From Rhodotorula mucilaginosa (taxonomy: Eukaryota; Basidiomycota; Microbotryomycetes; Sporidiobolales; Sporidiobolaceae): a stretch of 64,000 bases of DNA. Under the pieces are notes generated by a model. It was not told the origin of the DNA. It made no database searches and worked only from the letters and a program-made list of their open reading frames with translations. The position numbers and the translations under genes were made by a program. How positions within the stretch are numbered: the stretch's first letter is position 1; the number at the start of each line of letters is the position of its first letter. The stretch spans positions 248,001 to 312,000 of the forward strand of contig CP137875.1 of the NCBI GenBank assembly GCA_034406715.1. Reading direction: 5' to 3'. This document shows positions 23,683-35,817 of this stretch, piece by piece.

Positions 23683-25113
23683 TCATCTGTAAAGCATATC
23701 GTAATGTCCTGGACCTGGAAAATGGATGAGAGTTTCAAGGTCAGTGCGAGATCGGGAAGGGCAACCAGCTGCCAAGCCAATGATCTGACTGATGCAGTCT
23801 TTGGTGGCGGGAAAGGAGAAAGCAAGTCAGAGCCACCGCAAGAGACTCACGGTAAAGCAACGCCCCCTCGATCCCCTTCTCCCCCTTCCTCGCCGCCTCC
23901 TCCTCAAACTCGACGAAATTGACCTCTGCTGCACCTCCACCACCTCCGCCTCCTGCCGGATCGGAAGAGAGTCCTCCTCCGTCGTGGTAAGGGAGGACGG
24001 ACTGGTCGAGGTAGGCGATCCGGAGGGGGACGTGCAAGGCGCGGGTGAGGGCGGTGATGGCGAGGTGGTCGGCTTCTTGCGAGACGGCCTGCGCGGGCAG
24101 TAAGTGCATGCCGTGTCAATTGAGTGGGACTTCAAGCTATCGTTGATCATCTGAGCGAAACGCAGCGCTGCGTTTCGGATTGGACGGAAGATCAAAACGC
24201 TGGAGAGCTGGTTAGTCCAGTCCCACTGACTCACCTCGACTCCCCTCTCGCAAAAGTCGCGCATACTGACCACGCCTCCTTCTTGCATGAAGCGCGGATC
24301 GTCCTCGAGGGCAAACAGGAACGGCGAGAACTCGTCCTCGTGCGTGCGGAGGTAGGCCGAGGTGATCAGGCGGAGGATGACAATGATGCAGCTGTGCGCA
24401 TGAAGGCTCGAACATTGATCAGGAACGCAAGGGCGGAAGATGAACAGCTCCTCGCTGGTACCAGCTTCTGTGTACAGAGTGCTCCGGGACGCACCTGTTG
24501 GTCTCCTGGTCGTTGAAAGCGGCCAACAACCCTTCCCTCGACAACCTCGCTTCACCCTGCTTCCTCTTGCCTCCGTCTTTTTCCTCGGGCCCCATCTTCC
24601 ACAACAAGTCGCGCAACGGTTCCCAGAAATCTTCCCACACTATGGGCTCGAAGCCGCACGCGGTGAGGAGTGGCAGGAGCGAGGAGAATTTGTCGGAGAG
24701 GTAAGTCGAGTGGGAAGGGTGCAGGGCGAGGTAGGTCTCGAGGAGGGAGAAGATGAAGGCTGTGGGTAGCTGTCTCGAGTAAGTACGCCACCATGATCTT
24801 TCACGCTGGTGCAAGTGCTGGCAGAGAGAGAGGGAGGCAAGGGAGACCCACCGCGGTAGAAGCAGTCTCCGTCTCCCCTCGTTCTCCTGATTCCAGTCCA
24901 GCCATCTTGCACGAGCCTGTCAATCTTGTCAACAAAGACACTCGACCCCTGGCTGTACTCTTCGCGCAAGTTGTCGAGCGGTTCGAGTTGGCCGACCAAG
25001 GGAGCGCGGCGAGATTGTTCGTCTCGGAGTTGGGCGGCGAGGTCGGCTCGTTCGAGGTCTGTGAGCTCGTTGAGGGGTTTCGTGGTTCGATCTGTCGGAT
25101 CGGAACTCTGCAT
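23683..25113 (-). CDS. Otubain-family deubiquitinase (317 aa)
   Basis: Five exons: 25113-24852, 24759-24495, 24391-24235, 24088-23851 and 23714-23683; total 318 codons. It belongs to the OTU/peptidase C65 family, cysteine proteases that cut ubiquitin chains. The catalytic site is visible: RGDGDCFYR with Asp81 and nucleophile Cys84, and the general base His311 in PGHYDMLYR, encoded by a last exon of only 32 nt. Between them are the family's helical region (LREEYSQGSSVFVDKIDRL), an EADHLAITALTRAL segment matching the otubain region just before the ubiquitin-binding edge, and a Gly-rich insert (residues about 265-275). It is head-to-head with RFT1, starts 126 bp apart. Confidence 0.9.
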
Positions 25114-25239
25114 CGTCGAGTGCGTAGAGAGTGAGTGAGAGAGAGAGAGACTCGCCTCCAGGTGGGGCCGAAGAACTCTCGGACTTGGGCTCTACAGCCG
25201 CATGCAGCTCGATCACGGGACTCGAGCACGTGCATAGCG
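25114..25239. promoter_or_regulatory. 126-bp bidirectional promoter, otubain / RFT1
   Basis: Only 126 bp separate the two start codons. It contains a GA repeat (GAGTGAGTGAGAGAGAG type) at about 25130-25150. Both genes must share or overlap their core promoters and have very short leaders, or one transcript starts inside the other gene. Confidence 0.6.
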
Positions 25240-27343
25240 ATGCCAGCTTCCCCGACGAGCACCTCGAGCAGCGCTCTCTCTGCGTCGCTCTCGCTCGTCG
25301 TGCTCCAAGTCGTCTCTCGCCTGTTCTCGTTTGCGCTCAACCAGCTCTTGCTCCGCTCGACGAGCCCGCACACGTTTGGCGTAGCGACCATCCAGCTAGA
25401 TACCCTCATCGCGACCGTCCTCTTCTTCGTCCGTGAAGGGTTACGCGGAGCAGTCGCAGTCAGTCTCTCTTGCCGACCTCGTCCAACTGAGCAACTGTCG
25501 CTGACGCCACGACTCGTGACAGCGCGCAGGCACGGGCGATGACAAGACCAAGGCAGAAACAGCCGCCCTGCGCCGGCAGACCCTCTTGATCCCGACCCTG
25601 TTGACTCCCGCCGCCCTCCTCGCCTGCGCCGGTTTCTACGCCTTCTCCTCTCCATCCACCTCAGCAGCGCCGCCGCCGCCTCAATGGTCCTCGACCATCC
25701 TGCTCTACTCGCTCTCAGTCCTGATCGAACTCGTCTCGGAACCGCTTTACCTCGAGACCCTCGCGGCGTGGCAGACTTTGACCACCAAGAGGGTCAAGGT
25801 CGAAGGGTTCGCCATCTTTGTCAAGGCCGTCGCGACCCTCGCGGCCGTCAGGTTCGTCGTCCCGGACGAGTCGGATGCGTTGTTGGCCTTTGGGATCGGC
25901 CAACTCGCCTACTCTTTAACGATCTGGATCGGACTGTACCGGATCACCCGCAACCTCGGCAGCTCGTCTTCCCCGTCGTGGCGGATGATCCTGCCCCGTC
26001 GACAAACACCGAGTGGACGCTACTTTGATCAGGCGATACTCGAGACGGGATGGGCACTCACCAAGCAGAGCGTGATCAAGCAATTGCTGACAGAGGGGGA
26101 CAAACTCGCCGTCGGGAAATTCGGATCCGAGGCTGAGATGGGAGGGTACGCCGTCGCGCTCAACTACGGTGAGGGCGCCCGCGGTTCCTCACATTGATGG
26201 CTCTTTATCAGCGTGACTGATCTCCATCATCTTTGTTCGTAACGGCGTCCCCGCAGGCTCGCTCATCGCCCGCGTGGTTTTCCAGCCGCTCGAGGAATCT
26301 TCCCGGCTGTACTTTTCCTCGCTCGCCGCCGCTTCCTCCTCCTCCTCTACGACCGACGCCAAACTTGACACTAAGACGCGCTCCTCCTCTTCCTTCGACG
26401 ACAACACCCTGCCCGCCCCGCCGCCCCTGTCAGCCCTCGCCCCCTGCGCTTCCTACCTCCGCCTCGTCCTCCTCCTCCAAACCCACCTCGCCCTGATCTT
26501 TACCCTCCTCGCCCCCAATTTCACCACCCCACTCTTACACCTCCTCCTCGGCCCAAAATGGTCCCGCACTTCGACCGCCCCCTTGATCCTACGCGCTTAT
26601 GCCTATTCGCTCCCTTTTATGGGGATGAACGGCATCACCGAGGCGTTCTTCCAAGCGGTGGCGAGTCCGAGATGGATCCAGAGAGGGGCGGCGTGGATGG
26701 TCCTGTGTGCGGGAGCGTTTGCGGCGACGTGTTGGGTTGCGGTGCAAGTGGGTGGGATGGGCGCGAAGGGGTTGATCGTCGCGAATTGCGTCAATATGGG
26801 ACTCAGGACGGCGTTCTCGACCTACTTCATGGTGCGGTACTTTTCGAATGCGCTCGCGCGTGCCGATCCCATTGCGCCACGGGGAGATGCCAAAGAGGAG
26901 GAAAGTCATCGGCGGCGGGACCAAATCTCGGCGATCCGACACATCCTCAACTGGCGCCAATGGACCCCTTCCCTCCTCACTCTCTCTACTTTCTTCCTCG
27001 GAGGATACGCCTGTCGTCGGAGCGAAACGAGGTGGACTGCACGGGTCATGCGTCCTGCTGCTGCGCTCTCGAGGTGGGACGAGGTGGCGGAATCGGCGAG
27101 GCATCTGGGGTTGGGAGCCGGGGTGGGCTTGCTTTGCCTCGTGAGCATGTGAGTTATCTCTCCCTTATCTCCTTTGCCTCTCGTTGGCGTTCGCTCCCTC
27201 GGCGGCATGCTCGTTCTAACGGAACCTATGCTGACCTTTTGCGGGTCACTCGATGACCCTTCCGCAGAGCATTGTCGCACCGCCGGGAGATCCTCCTCGT
27301 CCTGGAGCGGCGGAGAGCGACGACGCACGCGAAACAAGAGTAG
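25240..27343 (+). CDS. RFT1: RFT1 oligosaccharide translocation protein (610 aa)
   Basis: Four exons: 25240-25458, 25523-26168, 26257-27148 and 27268-27343; total 611 codons. A multi-pass ER membrane protein of the MOP/Rft1 family, needed to supply Man5GlcNAc2-PP-dolichol to the lumenal side for N-glycosylation. Visible family features: an N-terminal helix with VVSRLFSFALNQLLLR, then the strongly conserved Rft1 block RYFDQAILETGWALTKQSV and LTEGDKLAVG, followed by YAVALNYGSLIARVVFQP and LEESSRLYFSSL. A poly-Ser cytosolic insert follows. The last intron uses the GTGAGT at 27149; reading on would stop at once, and splicing adds a basic tail (SHRREILLVLERRRA). Confidence 0.92.
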
Positions 27344-27913
27344 CCTCGCGATGGAACCAGAGATTGCACACTATCCGACTCGGAGCGCATTCGAGTGGCG
27401 ACTTGACTTCGGAGTTGGTTCAGAAGAGAAGACCTCTCCGGACTTCTTTTCTGGTTCCTGCCCTGTGATTGTGCCTTGCGTTCGACTAGAGAACGTGTAC
27501 GCAGGGCAGGCACTCGCAGAAAGCAAGTATACACCGACGGAAAGCTGCTGTTCTGTTCGCTCGTCGGCTCCTGCTCACTTCCGATCAGCGCCTCTTTCAA
27601 CCTCCCAGTATATAGCGAGAGTGCACTGCCACCGCCAAAAGCCCTCTCTACGAAAAGGATGCTCGTCTAGCCTCGTCGTCCGCACTTGTCCAGCCCTACT
27701 CGAGGCCGTCTACACTCGGCCGCCTCGCCGACACCGCCTCGGCCGCCCACAGCTCCGTAGACGGCGACAGAACGCACTCAAACAGCCTCGGAAGGTGGTA
27801 GCGACTACTTGCAGCAGGTCATACGGACTAGCAGGGGACCGGCACAGGCCGGGTTGCTGCACCGGCGGCAGGAGAGGGAAGAACTCGATCTCTCCCAGGA
27901 GAAGAGAGACGCA
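27344..27913. other. Intergenic, no gene seen
   Basis: 570 bp between RFT1 and the copper-fist gene, on the same strand. It carries the RFT1 3' end and the copper-fist promoter. I see no clear MRE-like (GCTG-type) copper box that stands out from background. Confidence 0.4.
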
Positions 27914-30900
27914 ATGCTCATCGACGGCGTAAAGGTGAGCGCATACTCGAGTCCGGGCAGGAAATACATCTAGCGCCGAGGCTGATCTACGGGTGTGGCC
28001 TGCACAGTACTCGTGCGACGCCTGCACGCGCGGACACCGCCAAAACTCGTGCAAGCATGCGGACCGACCGCTGCACGAGGTGCCAAAGCGAGGGAGACCG
28101 CCGACCGCGTGTGCCGAGTGCCGCGAGTTGCGCAAGACGACCAACTCGCATCGGACTTGTAACCACCGCAAGGACTCGGACGAAGGTGCGCTCCTTGCTC
28201 TCTCTCTTGCGGGAGGGGTCCGGAGCCACAAGCTGACATGCGCGTGCTCGTGCGCACAGGGCCAGAGATCTTGTTCAAGACTCTCCCGAACGGAGCAGGC
28301 GATCTAACCTCCGTCGAGCTGGTCCGGCGCTCGTCGTCCATCAAGTCCCGCTCGTCCGTCGCGTCCGCCGCTTCGGTCGCTTCGACTTCAGCCGCCTCCG
28401 CCTCCGAAGACGACCTCGCCTCGGTCGGGCGGCGCAAATCCCTCTCGCGCGCCTCGAGCCTGTCGGGCCGACCGGCTTCGAGCGCGCGGAGCGAAAAGCT
28501 GGCGGCGAAGAAACCGCACGATCTCGCGCATGGACATTTGGCCGACCATCCGACGCACGTCTCGGCGACGTATGCCCCTTATCCTCACCACCCGCCCAAC
28601 AAGGATTCTCACCATCATCATCATCACCACCACCAGCACATGCATAGGCCTTCTCCGTTGGCGAGGAGCGATGGCGGTTCGTCCGGTCGAGGCACCGGCT
28701 CGAACAACTCGCCGGCAGCTTCAGGCAGTGTCGGTATCCCACCCGTACCGCCTCTGCCCGTCATGTCCGACTTTGCTCTGCCGGTACTCGGCAGCTTGAC
28801 GGCTTCGGCTTCCCAGCCTTCGACCCCCGCGCCGCAGCACCAGTTTGCACCGTCGTCGCTCCCGAACGGCGTGAATCCGCCCCTTCCGATGCCGCCTCCG
28901 CCCGCAGTACTGCCCGCCACACAGCCCTTGTATCTCCAGCAACCGGCGCTCAATGTCAAAGTCGAGTGCCCTACTCCCGCACCGCACCAGGCAGTCGCCC
29001 CTCCAGGTCCGCCTCCTGCGTCGCAGATCGTCACCCCTCCACCGCCAGCTGCTGCCCCCGCCGCGCCGCCGCCGCCGCCACCACCGCCAATGTCGAACGA
29101 GCAACTCGCTTCGGCGTTCTTCTTCCGCGATTTCCCACCAGAAGCGAGGAGCTCTTCGCACAGTCCCAATGACACGAGTCAGCACGACACAGCAAGGGAG
29201 CCGCCGACCGCGATCAAACACGAATACACGTCACAGCAGCAACACCAGCAGCAGTTCTCTCTTCAGCAGCCTGTCCTCCCGCTGCCACCACACGGATACT
29301 ACGCGAGTCCGCCGCTCGTCTCGCCGGCGAGTTCGCTCGAGTCGCTCGCGCCCATCGACCCGGCCGCGGCAGCTTACGTGCTCGGTAACGGGGCCGAACG
29401 GGTTCCTGCCGTGCCGTTGGCGCCCATGTATGGCGAAGGCGAGTTGTATTATTCCGACTCGGGACCTCTACCCGTCGATGATGAAGAAGGGGATGCGTAC
29501 GGCGCCTCGAACGGGAACGGTGACTACTTTGATTACCGCAACGTTCACCCTCCGACTTCTTCGTCCGCCTCGTCCGACATTTACGAGTACCCACCGCCGC
29601 CGCCGCCGAGGAGGTCGACGAACCCCACGACGGCCGCCGCCGCCGTGTATGGGTACCCGCTCGAATCGGTCGCGTCGCATGATCCCCCGTCGAGCTACTC
29701 GGGCTACGAATCGGCCGCGAGCGTGACGGGAGGCGCGGCCGCCGCGCTCGAGCGACTCGATCTCGATTTCGATTTGCCGAGGAGGAGGCAGACCCCGCCC
29801 GTGGTTCCGGCGAAGGGTACTACTACTGTTGCGGAAGCGCAGCGACCTGTGCCTGCACCTCGGCTGGAGTCGAGCGGCACCTCTTCCTCGGCCGCTTCGG
29901 CTGCTGCTGCAGCCCAGTTCATGCCAGGCGAAGACGTCCAGACGACCGACCTCGACGGTATTCTCGAATGGCTCGCCTCGTCCACTGCGGCGGGTGGACT
30001 TCCCCCTCCGCCACCTTCTTCGCGCGGCGAACCGAGCCGACACGACAGCGCTTCGTCCTCGGCGACGACGTGGCCGAGCGCGCCACCCTCGAGTTATGGC
30101 GACAGCGGCGGCGTCGGAGCCGGGTACGGAATGGGAGCGATGTATGGTGGCGGAGGGGGTTGGACGAGTTACAGCGAGAGCGAGATGCAGCAACGGTACA
30201 GCCCGCCGGTGCCGGTGCCTTCGTCGTCGTCTGCTTCTGCTTCGGGTGCGGGTCCGAGTGCGGTGGCGGCCGGGCCCGACACGAGTGGTCGAAGTGGAGG
30301 AGTAACGTGGGCTACTCGGAGCGACGATGACGACGACGACGACGACGACGACGGAGGTTCCGTCAAGGAAGAAGTCAACTCGGCCGGGGAGCGGGTCGGC
30401 GGACCGCGGAAACGAGAACGCAACGCCGATCTCGAGATGCTCCGAACGGCGACCATCACCTGTCGAGACGCTTCCTTTTCGGCTTCGGCTTCCGACTCGC
30501 CCGATCACGCTGGCGGCGGGAATGCGCACGACCCGAACGCGTGGGACTCGACGCGGGCCAACTCTCCTCGGTTGGACGAGGATGGGAACCCCCTCGATAC
30601 GACTGCTGCGCCTCCGCCGCGGTACGCTCGTGGGCATGCGTTTGCCGCTTTTATTGGCGACGAGTTTGATCGGTTCGGACTTGGAGGCGAATTGGACGAC
30701 GACTGGTTCCGCCAATTCGGGGTCGGGTCCGGTTTGTCGGGCCTCGGCGGTGCTGCTGGGTTGGGAGACGGAGAGGGCGAGATTGGAGAAGATGATGGGT
30801 ATGAGGAGGACGACGAGGCGAGCGTGGTCGGGATTCCGGTGTCTTCTTCGAACCCGTTCGATGGGGATGGGTTCGGAGATGGCTACGAGCGCGACTACGA

Positions 30901-31303
30901 TCATTTTCAACATGGCGGCGACGACGACGAACTCGGCTGGGATCGCGATCAGACATTCGGTGCTGGGCCGGTCGGATCGTCGTCGTCTTCCGACGAAAAC
31001 GTATCGCCGTCGTCGTCGCGGCCGGACGATAGAGGCGAAGGCGGCGCGGATCTGACATCCTCGACAACGACCGCCGCGATCGATGTCGTCCCATCTTCAT
31101 GGCCGTCCGGTCCGGACAATGGTCCGTACGATGATGGAAGACGAGATCAGCACCAGCACGGCAACAGCGCTGGTCCGGAGTTTGACCTCGCTGCGCCGAC
31201 TTCGCCTACGTCTCCGACTTCTCGGTTGGCGGCGTACCTCGAACAGCAAGAAGCCAAGAACGAAGAGGACGCGCACGACCGCGGTGCGGGCATGTGGTGG
31301 TGA
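27914..31303 (+). CDS. Copper-fist transcription factor (1080 aa)
   Basis: Three exons: 27914-27934 (7 codons, MLIDGVK), 28008-28185 and 28260-31303; total 1,081 codons. Residues 1-66 are a copper-fist DNA-binding domain: YSCDACTRGHRQNSCKHADR, then the minor-groove hook KRGRP, CAECRELR and SHRTCNHRK. The zinc ligands (CxxC, C, H, CxxC, CxH) are all present. The remaining ~1,000 residues are disordered, with His, Pro, Gln, Ala and Asp runs (one poly-Asp at about 30325-30355). Only two cysteines occur after the DNA-binding domain, so the copper-sensing CxC clusters of Ace1, Mac1 or Cuf1 are missing. It is a DNA-binding regulator of this family, but direct copper sensing is doubtful. Confidence 0.92.
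30325..30355 (+). repeat. (GAC)n microsatellite encoding poly-Asp
   Basis: Perfect GAC/GAT triplet run inside the copper-fist gene, encoding about ten Asp in a row. A similar GTC/GAC run encodes poly-Asp in the cytidylyltransferase gene (about 47150-47170, minus strand). Confidence 0.8.
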
Positions 31304-31650
31304 TTCGTCGCTATCTTTTTCGGGCGCGATTATACACCTTTTTTAGACGCGGGTTTTCTCTTACCACCCCTACTACTACCTGTTATAACTCTGCTGCTGT
31401 ATGTAACCTGTCCAGACTATGCAATTGCACGCGTGCCAACTCGCATGAAAAAGGATGGCCCGGGTCAAAGTAGCCGGAGTTTGGTGCGCCAGAGCCGAGT
31501 CGCCGGACCCAGTTTCCGGTCCACTTGCTCGCTCGCTCGCTTCCCTCTCTCCCCTTTCCACTCTACACTTTGCATACAAAGACGCTGTCTCTAGCTTTGC
31601 TATCCCGTCCACCTCAGTCTCTAGCCACCCCCGTTGATTATCAAAGAACC
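31304..31650. other. Intergenic, no gene seen
   Basis: 347 bp between the copper-fist gene and SDR copy 2. A CT-rich tract at about 31540-31565 precedes the SDR start, as in many fungal promoters. Nothing else was recognised. Confidence 0.45.
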
Positions 31651-33283
31651 ATGTCTTCGGCTCAGCAGCGTCTTGCCGCGGTTTCGTCGTCGCTCTCTCA
31701 CCCCAAGGGTTTGCTTGCGGGCGATGTCGCAATCATCACCGGTGTAAGTACATCTACAACTCTGCGCTGCTCCGCTTGCTTCCCCTGTCCCGTTCCATCG
31801 CCGCTGACCCTCTCCTGCCCCCCACATCTTCATCTCGATCTCGTCAACAGGCCGCGCAGGGCATCGGTCGCTCGTGCGCGCTCCTGTTCGCCAAGGAGGG
31901 CGCCAAGGTCGTCGTCTCGGACCTCGACCAGGCCAAGGCCCAGAAGGTCGTCGACGAGATCAAGCAGCTCGGAGGTCAGGCCATCGCCGTCGGAGGAGAC
32001 GTGACCGCCGACGGATTCGCCAAGAAGCTCATCGAGGAGACCGTCGCGTACGTGCATTCCTTTAACAGTGCTGTATCTACCTCCGACGCCGAGTCCGCAA
32101 GTTCCGCCGGCCGAACTGAGCGATTCCGGCACCGGGGGTCACTGGCGAGGCATTCGCGGAGAATCGCTGACCATCGCCTATCCGAATAGTGCCTTTGGAA
32201 GCGTTGAACACATTGTCAACAACGTAAGTACAACACCCTGGGCGAGAAAATCATTTCCCAGGCCAAAACATCGAGACTAACTGGCTGCTTTTGACACTTG
32301 ACAGGCTGGTTTCACCTCGGACAAGGTACTTTGTGACCCCGACAAAAGCCAGACCTGTCTGTGCCAGGAACTAACATGCATCCCTGCGCAGATGCTCCAC
32401 ACCATGACCGACGACAACTACGACCTCATGCTCAAGGTTCACAACGTCGCTCCCTTCAAGATTGTCCGCGTGCGTCCTCCACTCGCTTTCCAGATTGTGA
32501 AAATCGCCTTCTAACCAGCTTCACGGCACACTTTCGCACAAACAGGAAGCCGCCCCGTACCTGCGCTCCAAGGACCCGAAGCGCGCCTCGCGCAACCGCT
32601 CGATCGTCAACGTCTCGTCCGTCGCCGGCCTGCACGGCAACGTCGGTCAGGCCAACTACGCCACCGCCAAGGCTGGTGTCATCGGTCTTACCAAGACGAT
32701 TGCCAAGGAGTGGGGACCTTTCGGTGTTCGGTGCAACACCGTCGCGTTCGGGTGCGTTTGCCTTCTGCCCCCTCGTTTTGCTTGCAGCTTTGTTCCTCTG
32801 CCCAGAGAAACGGAGCAAAGCCTATCGAGATGTCTGCAAGAGCATCGCGCTGACGACGAACTCATCTGCAGACACATCCTGACCCGCCTGACCCAGGCCA
32901 AGGAGCTCGGCGAGTCCATCGTCGTCAACGGCCAGAGTAAGTCTCGGACTTCGGGCTCTCTTCCCCTTCCCTGAACGTGTTCGAGTCAGTTATGCTAACT
33001 CGCGTACGCCCTTTGCACTTCGGTAGAGATCGCCCTCGGAATCCCTACCGGCGGCAAGAAGGCCGACGCCAACAAGCCGGAATCGTACCCTCACATCCCG
33101 CTCAACCGCCCCGGAACCGCTGAGGAGGCTGCCCAGGCCGTCCTGTTCCTTTGCTCTCCTCTGGCTGCTTACGTTTCCGGTCACACGCTCGAGTGAGTCT
33201 TCGCTTTCCGGAAGGTGGACGCAGATGCAGGAACGCCGCTGACTCTCATCTCTCGCAGGGCCACCGGCGGCATGGGCATCTAA
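31651..33283 (+). CDS. Short-chain dehydrogenase/reductase, FabG-like, SDR copy 2 (294 aa)
   Basis: Nine exons: 31651-31743, 31851-32047, 32190-32223, 32305-32325, 32392-32469, 32546-32751, 32872-32936, 33027-33192 and 33259-33283; total 295 codons. Same family as SDR copy 1, aligning from end to end: TGAAQGIG at the first exon junction, VNNAGFTSDK (the standard NNAG motif), catalytic Asn in LKVHN, Ser166, Tyr179 and Lys183 in NYATAKAG, and the end ATGGMGI. Compared with copy 1, introns are absent inside DLDQAKAQ and in the stretch around Tyr179, while one is present before the last eight codons. The likely role is an NAD(P)H-dependent carbonyl or 3-oxoacyl reduction; the substrate is unknown. 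Confidence 0.9.
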
Positions 33284-33512
33284 AATGCCACCTTCCGGCA
33301 GTCTTTTGTAGTAGTATAGGCAATATGTGGGTTGCGGTGATGTATCGGCGGTATCCTCTTCATCATCTTGTTCTGAACGAGAGTTGAGTGTTTCCCTCGT
33401 AACAAAATGCGAAATGCAAGATAGCTAGCGGGACGGTTGACCTACTCGACGAGTTTTGTACAACCTACAATACGGAGGAGAAAGATGCGTGTGGGACAGG
33501 CTTGCGGAACAA

Positions 33513-35817
33513 TTATGGTATGGATGCTTCTTCGGCGGCTGCGCCTTGCCGACCCTCTTCCTCATCTTGAAAAGCGTCAAACGGCCGACGATCGCGATCC
33601 CGAATCCGCTCGTCGTCGTCTTCCGAGTCGGCCGCAGCAGGCAGGAACAGTACCGGCGGGAGTGGATCCGGTGCGCGCCCGCTGTGGAGGCCTTGACCGC
33701 TTCGAGCGGGGGGAAGGTGCCGTAACGTGTTGATGAGGAGCAGGGCGAGGGCAATGTCGACCGCGATGAGGTACATCCAGGTCAGGACAAAATAAACGGC
33801 TTCGATCCTGTGATGGTGGAGATGTGAGTGTGTGCAGATCCGAAAACCGATCAAGGAGAGGTGAAAGGAGCGGGAAACCCGGCTTTCTTACCGGTCGAAG
33901 CGCCCGTAGACGGATGTGGGTGAGATGGCGAGCCACAAGCCCGTGGCAAGCGAGATGCAAGCTAATGCGGCGATCGCGACCAGGAACTGTTGCACACGCA
34001 ATCCTCTCGGTCAGAGCTCGGAAGGGACCACTCGGGGGAGGGAAGGCCAACCTCAAAACTCACCACAACGACATCGGCGTGGACCTTGCGCAGAGCCAGC
34101 AACTGCATCTCTTGCGGACTACGACGCTCGGGTGGAGCGTTCCCCGTCGGACGGGCGAGGTCTTGCCGGATTGATATCGGCGGCTCCGAGGTGAGGTTAC
34201 GAGCTGTCGAACCCTCCCATTCGACGTCCTCGTCCTGTCCGAGGTACTCGGAGTGCTGCTCGACTCTTTGTGCAATGTGGATAGAGTGGACCGTGGGTCT
34301 TCGTGGCGAGTGTTTTGGCTTGTTCGACAGAGTCGGGCAGGAATGCGCCGTAAAGGCTCGAAGCTCAAACACTCCTTCGGGTTTTGCGAGGTCGCGCGGA
34401 GTCAAGGATTGCGGCGTCTCGGCGGGTGAAGAGCTGTGATCGGGTCGCCCGAGCGGGTGCTCCTCGCCGACACCGCCAATCTCGAGTCGGGAGCGATCGG
34501 TGTTAAAACTGATTGCGGATTAGAGGGATCTGACATCAGCATCGGCCTCAGCGTGGCGAGCACCGGCGTTTTCCGACATCTCACCGAATTTGACGCCGGA
34601 GGGCAAAGAGGAGAGCGAGTCCGCCACCACTGGCGAGCAGAATCACGAGGGACGCGACGGAGTAGACGGAGCCGATTCCGCGATATAGCCTAGTTACGGC
34701 AGGCAAGTAACGGAAGAGCGTCAGCAGAGTGTGCGGCGCACAGAAGCTCTTGGAGGAGCTCGCTGACCCCCAACTTACGCTACCACCTGCCCGAGCTCGG
34801 TATCAATGCGGGCGAGAGCGCCGGAGAGGATGTATTGTGCTTCGGCCGCGGTCTCGTTCGGGCGCAGACCGCCGAGGAGGATGGAACGGATCGCCAGTCG
34901 CCGTTGCAGCTTCCAAGCATGGTGCCATTTGAACGAGACGATGATATCGAGTGTCCTGCAGCTCATCAAAGAAACGTCAGGTCCCCCCCTGTTGATCCTC
35001 GCCTCGGAAGAAGAAATCCGGCTGTGCACGCACAGAGCGGTAGCCGCAAGGGCGAGGAGCCCGCCGATATAAAAAGTGTTGGCCACTATCGGTGGCAGAA
35101 GATGGGGGATCGAGGCCGCCTGAGAGGCGAGAAGACCGGCTTGTAACGAGCTCCAACTGCTGAACCAAAGGTGCGCTCCAAACGGCAGCCTGAGAAAAGG
35201 AAGCAATGCGTAAGCTTAGTCCAAGCGAGCGTGGTACGGGAGCGGACCGCCGGGACTGACCAGATTAAAGTACGCCAGAAGAAGGCGTTATCTTGATTCG
35301 CTCGCAAGATTGCGACCGACCAAAAGTTGTGAATGTAACCGACGAGGCAGCCGCAGACGACTAAGCTTGCGATGGCGAACAAGAAATTGGCACTGTGAAG
35401 ATGTAGAAACCCGGGATCAGACATGGAACGATCCAGATCGGACGAAGGAGAAATCGAAAGGACTCACTTGCCGACCAAGTAGCGCCCGGCTGGCCGGCGG
35501 ACGAGTCGGAAGAGCCAGATCGACTTATTCCTCCTCTTATGATCGATGATCAACACCGATAGATATGCTAGGGATAGGACAATGCCGCTGCGGGCGCAAG
35601 GGAAGGGAATGTTGAGTCGCTTCCGATTCCTCGGGGTCGCGATAACGAAGCTGCGGACGAGCATCACTCACACGCCGGTCAAGACGAAGAGAACGATGAG
35701 CCTCGCCTTGAAGCCATTGGACGGACGCGGGTTGAAGACTGCCTCGAGGTAGCGCGCAAAGTATGCGTAAGGATTGATCCCTGGCGGGATGTTGGCGGGA
35801 AACGGCAGGACGGTCAT
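33513..35817 (-). CDS. Seven-transmembrane protein with receptor-like topology, unknown function (582 aa)
   Basis: Eight exons: 35817-35672, 35587-35468, 35392-35261, 35189-34779, 34689-34585, 34508-34064, 33986-33892 and 33807-33513; total 583 codons. Introns often split membrane segments. Hydrophobic helices: TM1 (IVLFVLTGVGIVLSLAYLSV), TM2 (FLFAIASLVVCGCLVGYI), TM3 (around WLPFGAHLWFSSW), TM4 (FYIGGLLALAATALCV), TM5 (VASLVILLASGGGLALLF), TM6 (FLVAIAALACISLATGLWLA) and TM7 (VYFVLTWMYLIAVDIALALL). A basic first loop (HKRRNK) suggests N-out. A hydrophilic loop of about 150 residues separates TM5 and TM6, and an acidic tail follows TM7. That layout recalls G-protein-coupled receptors, but I see no family motif; a transporter or membrane scaffold is possible. 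Confidence 0.75.

Noticed and set aside
29468-30913. Minus-strand open frame of 481 codons
   Set aside because: Shadow of the copper-fist gene's GC-rich low-complexity exon; its translation is almost pure Arg/Val/Ser runs.
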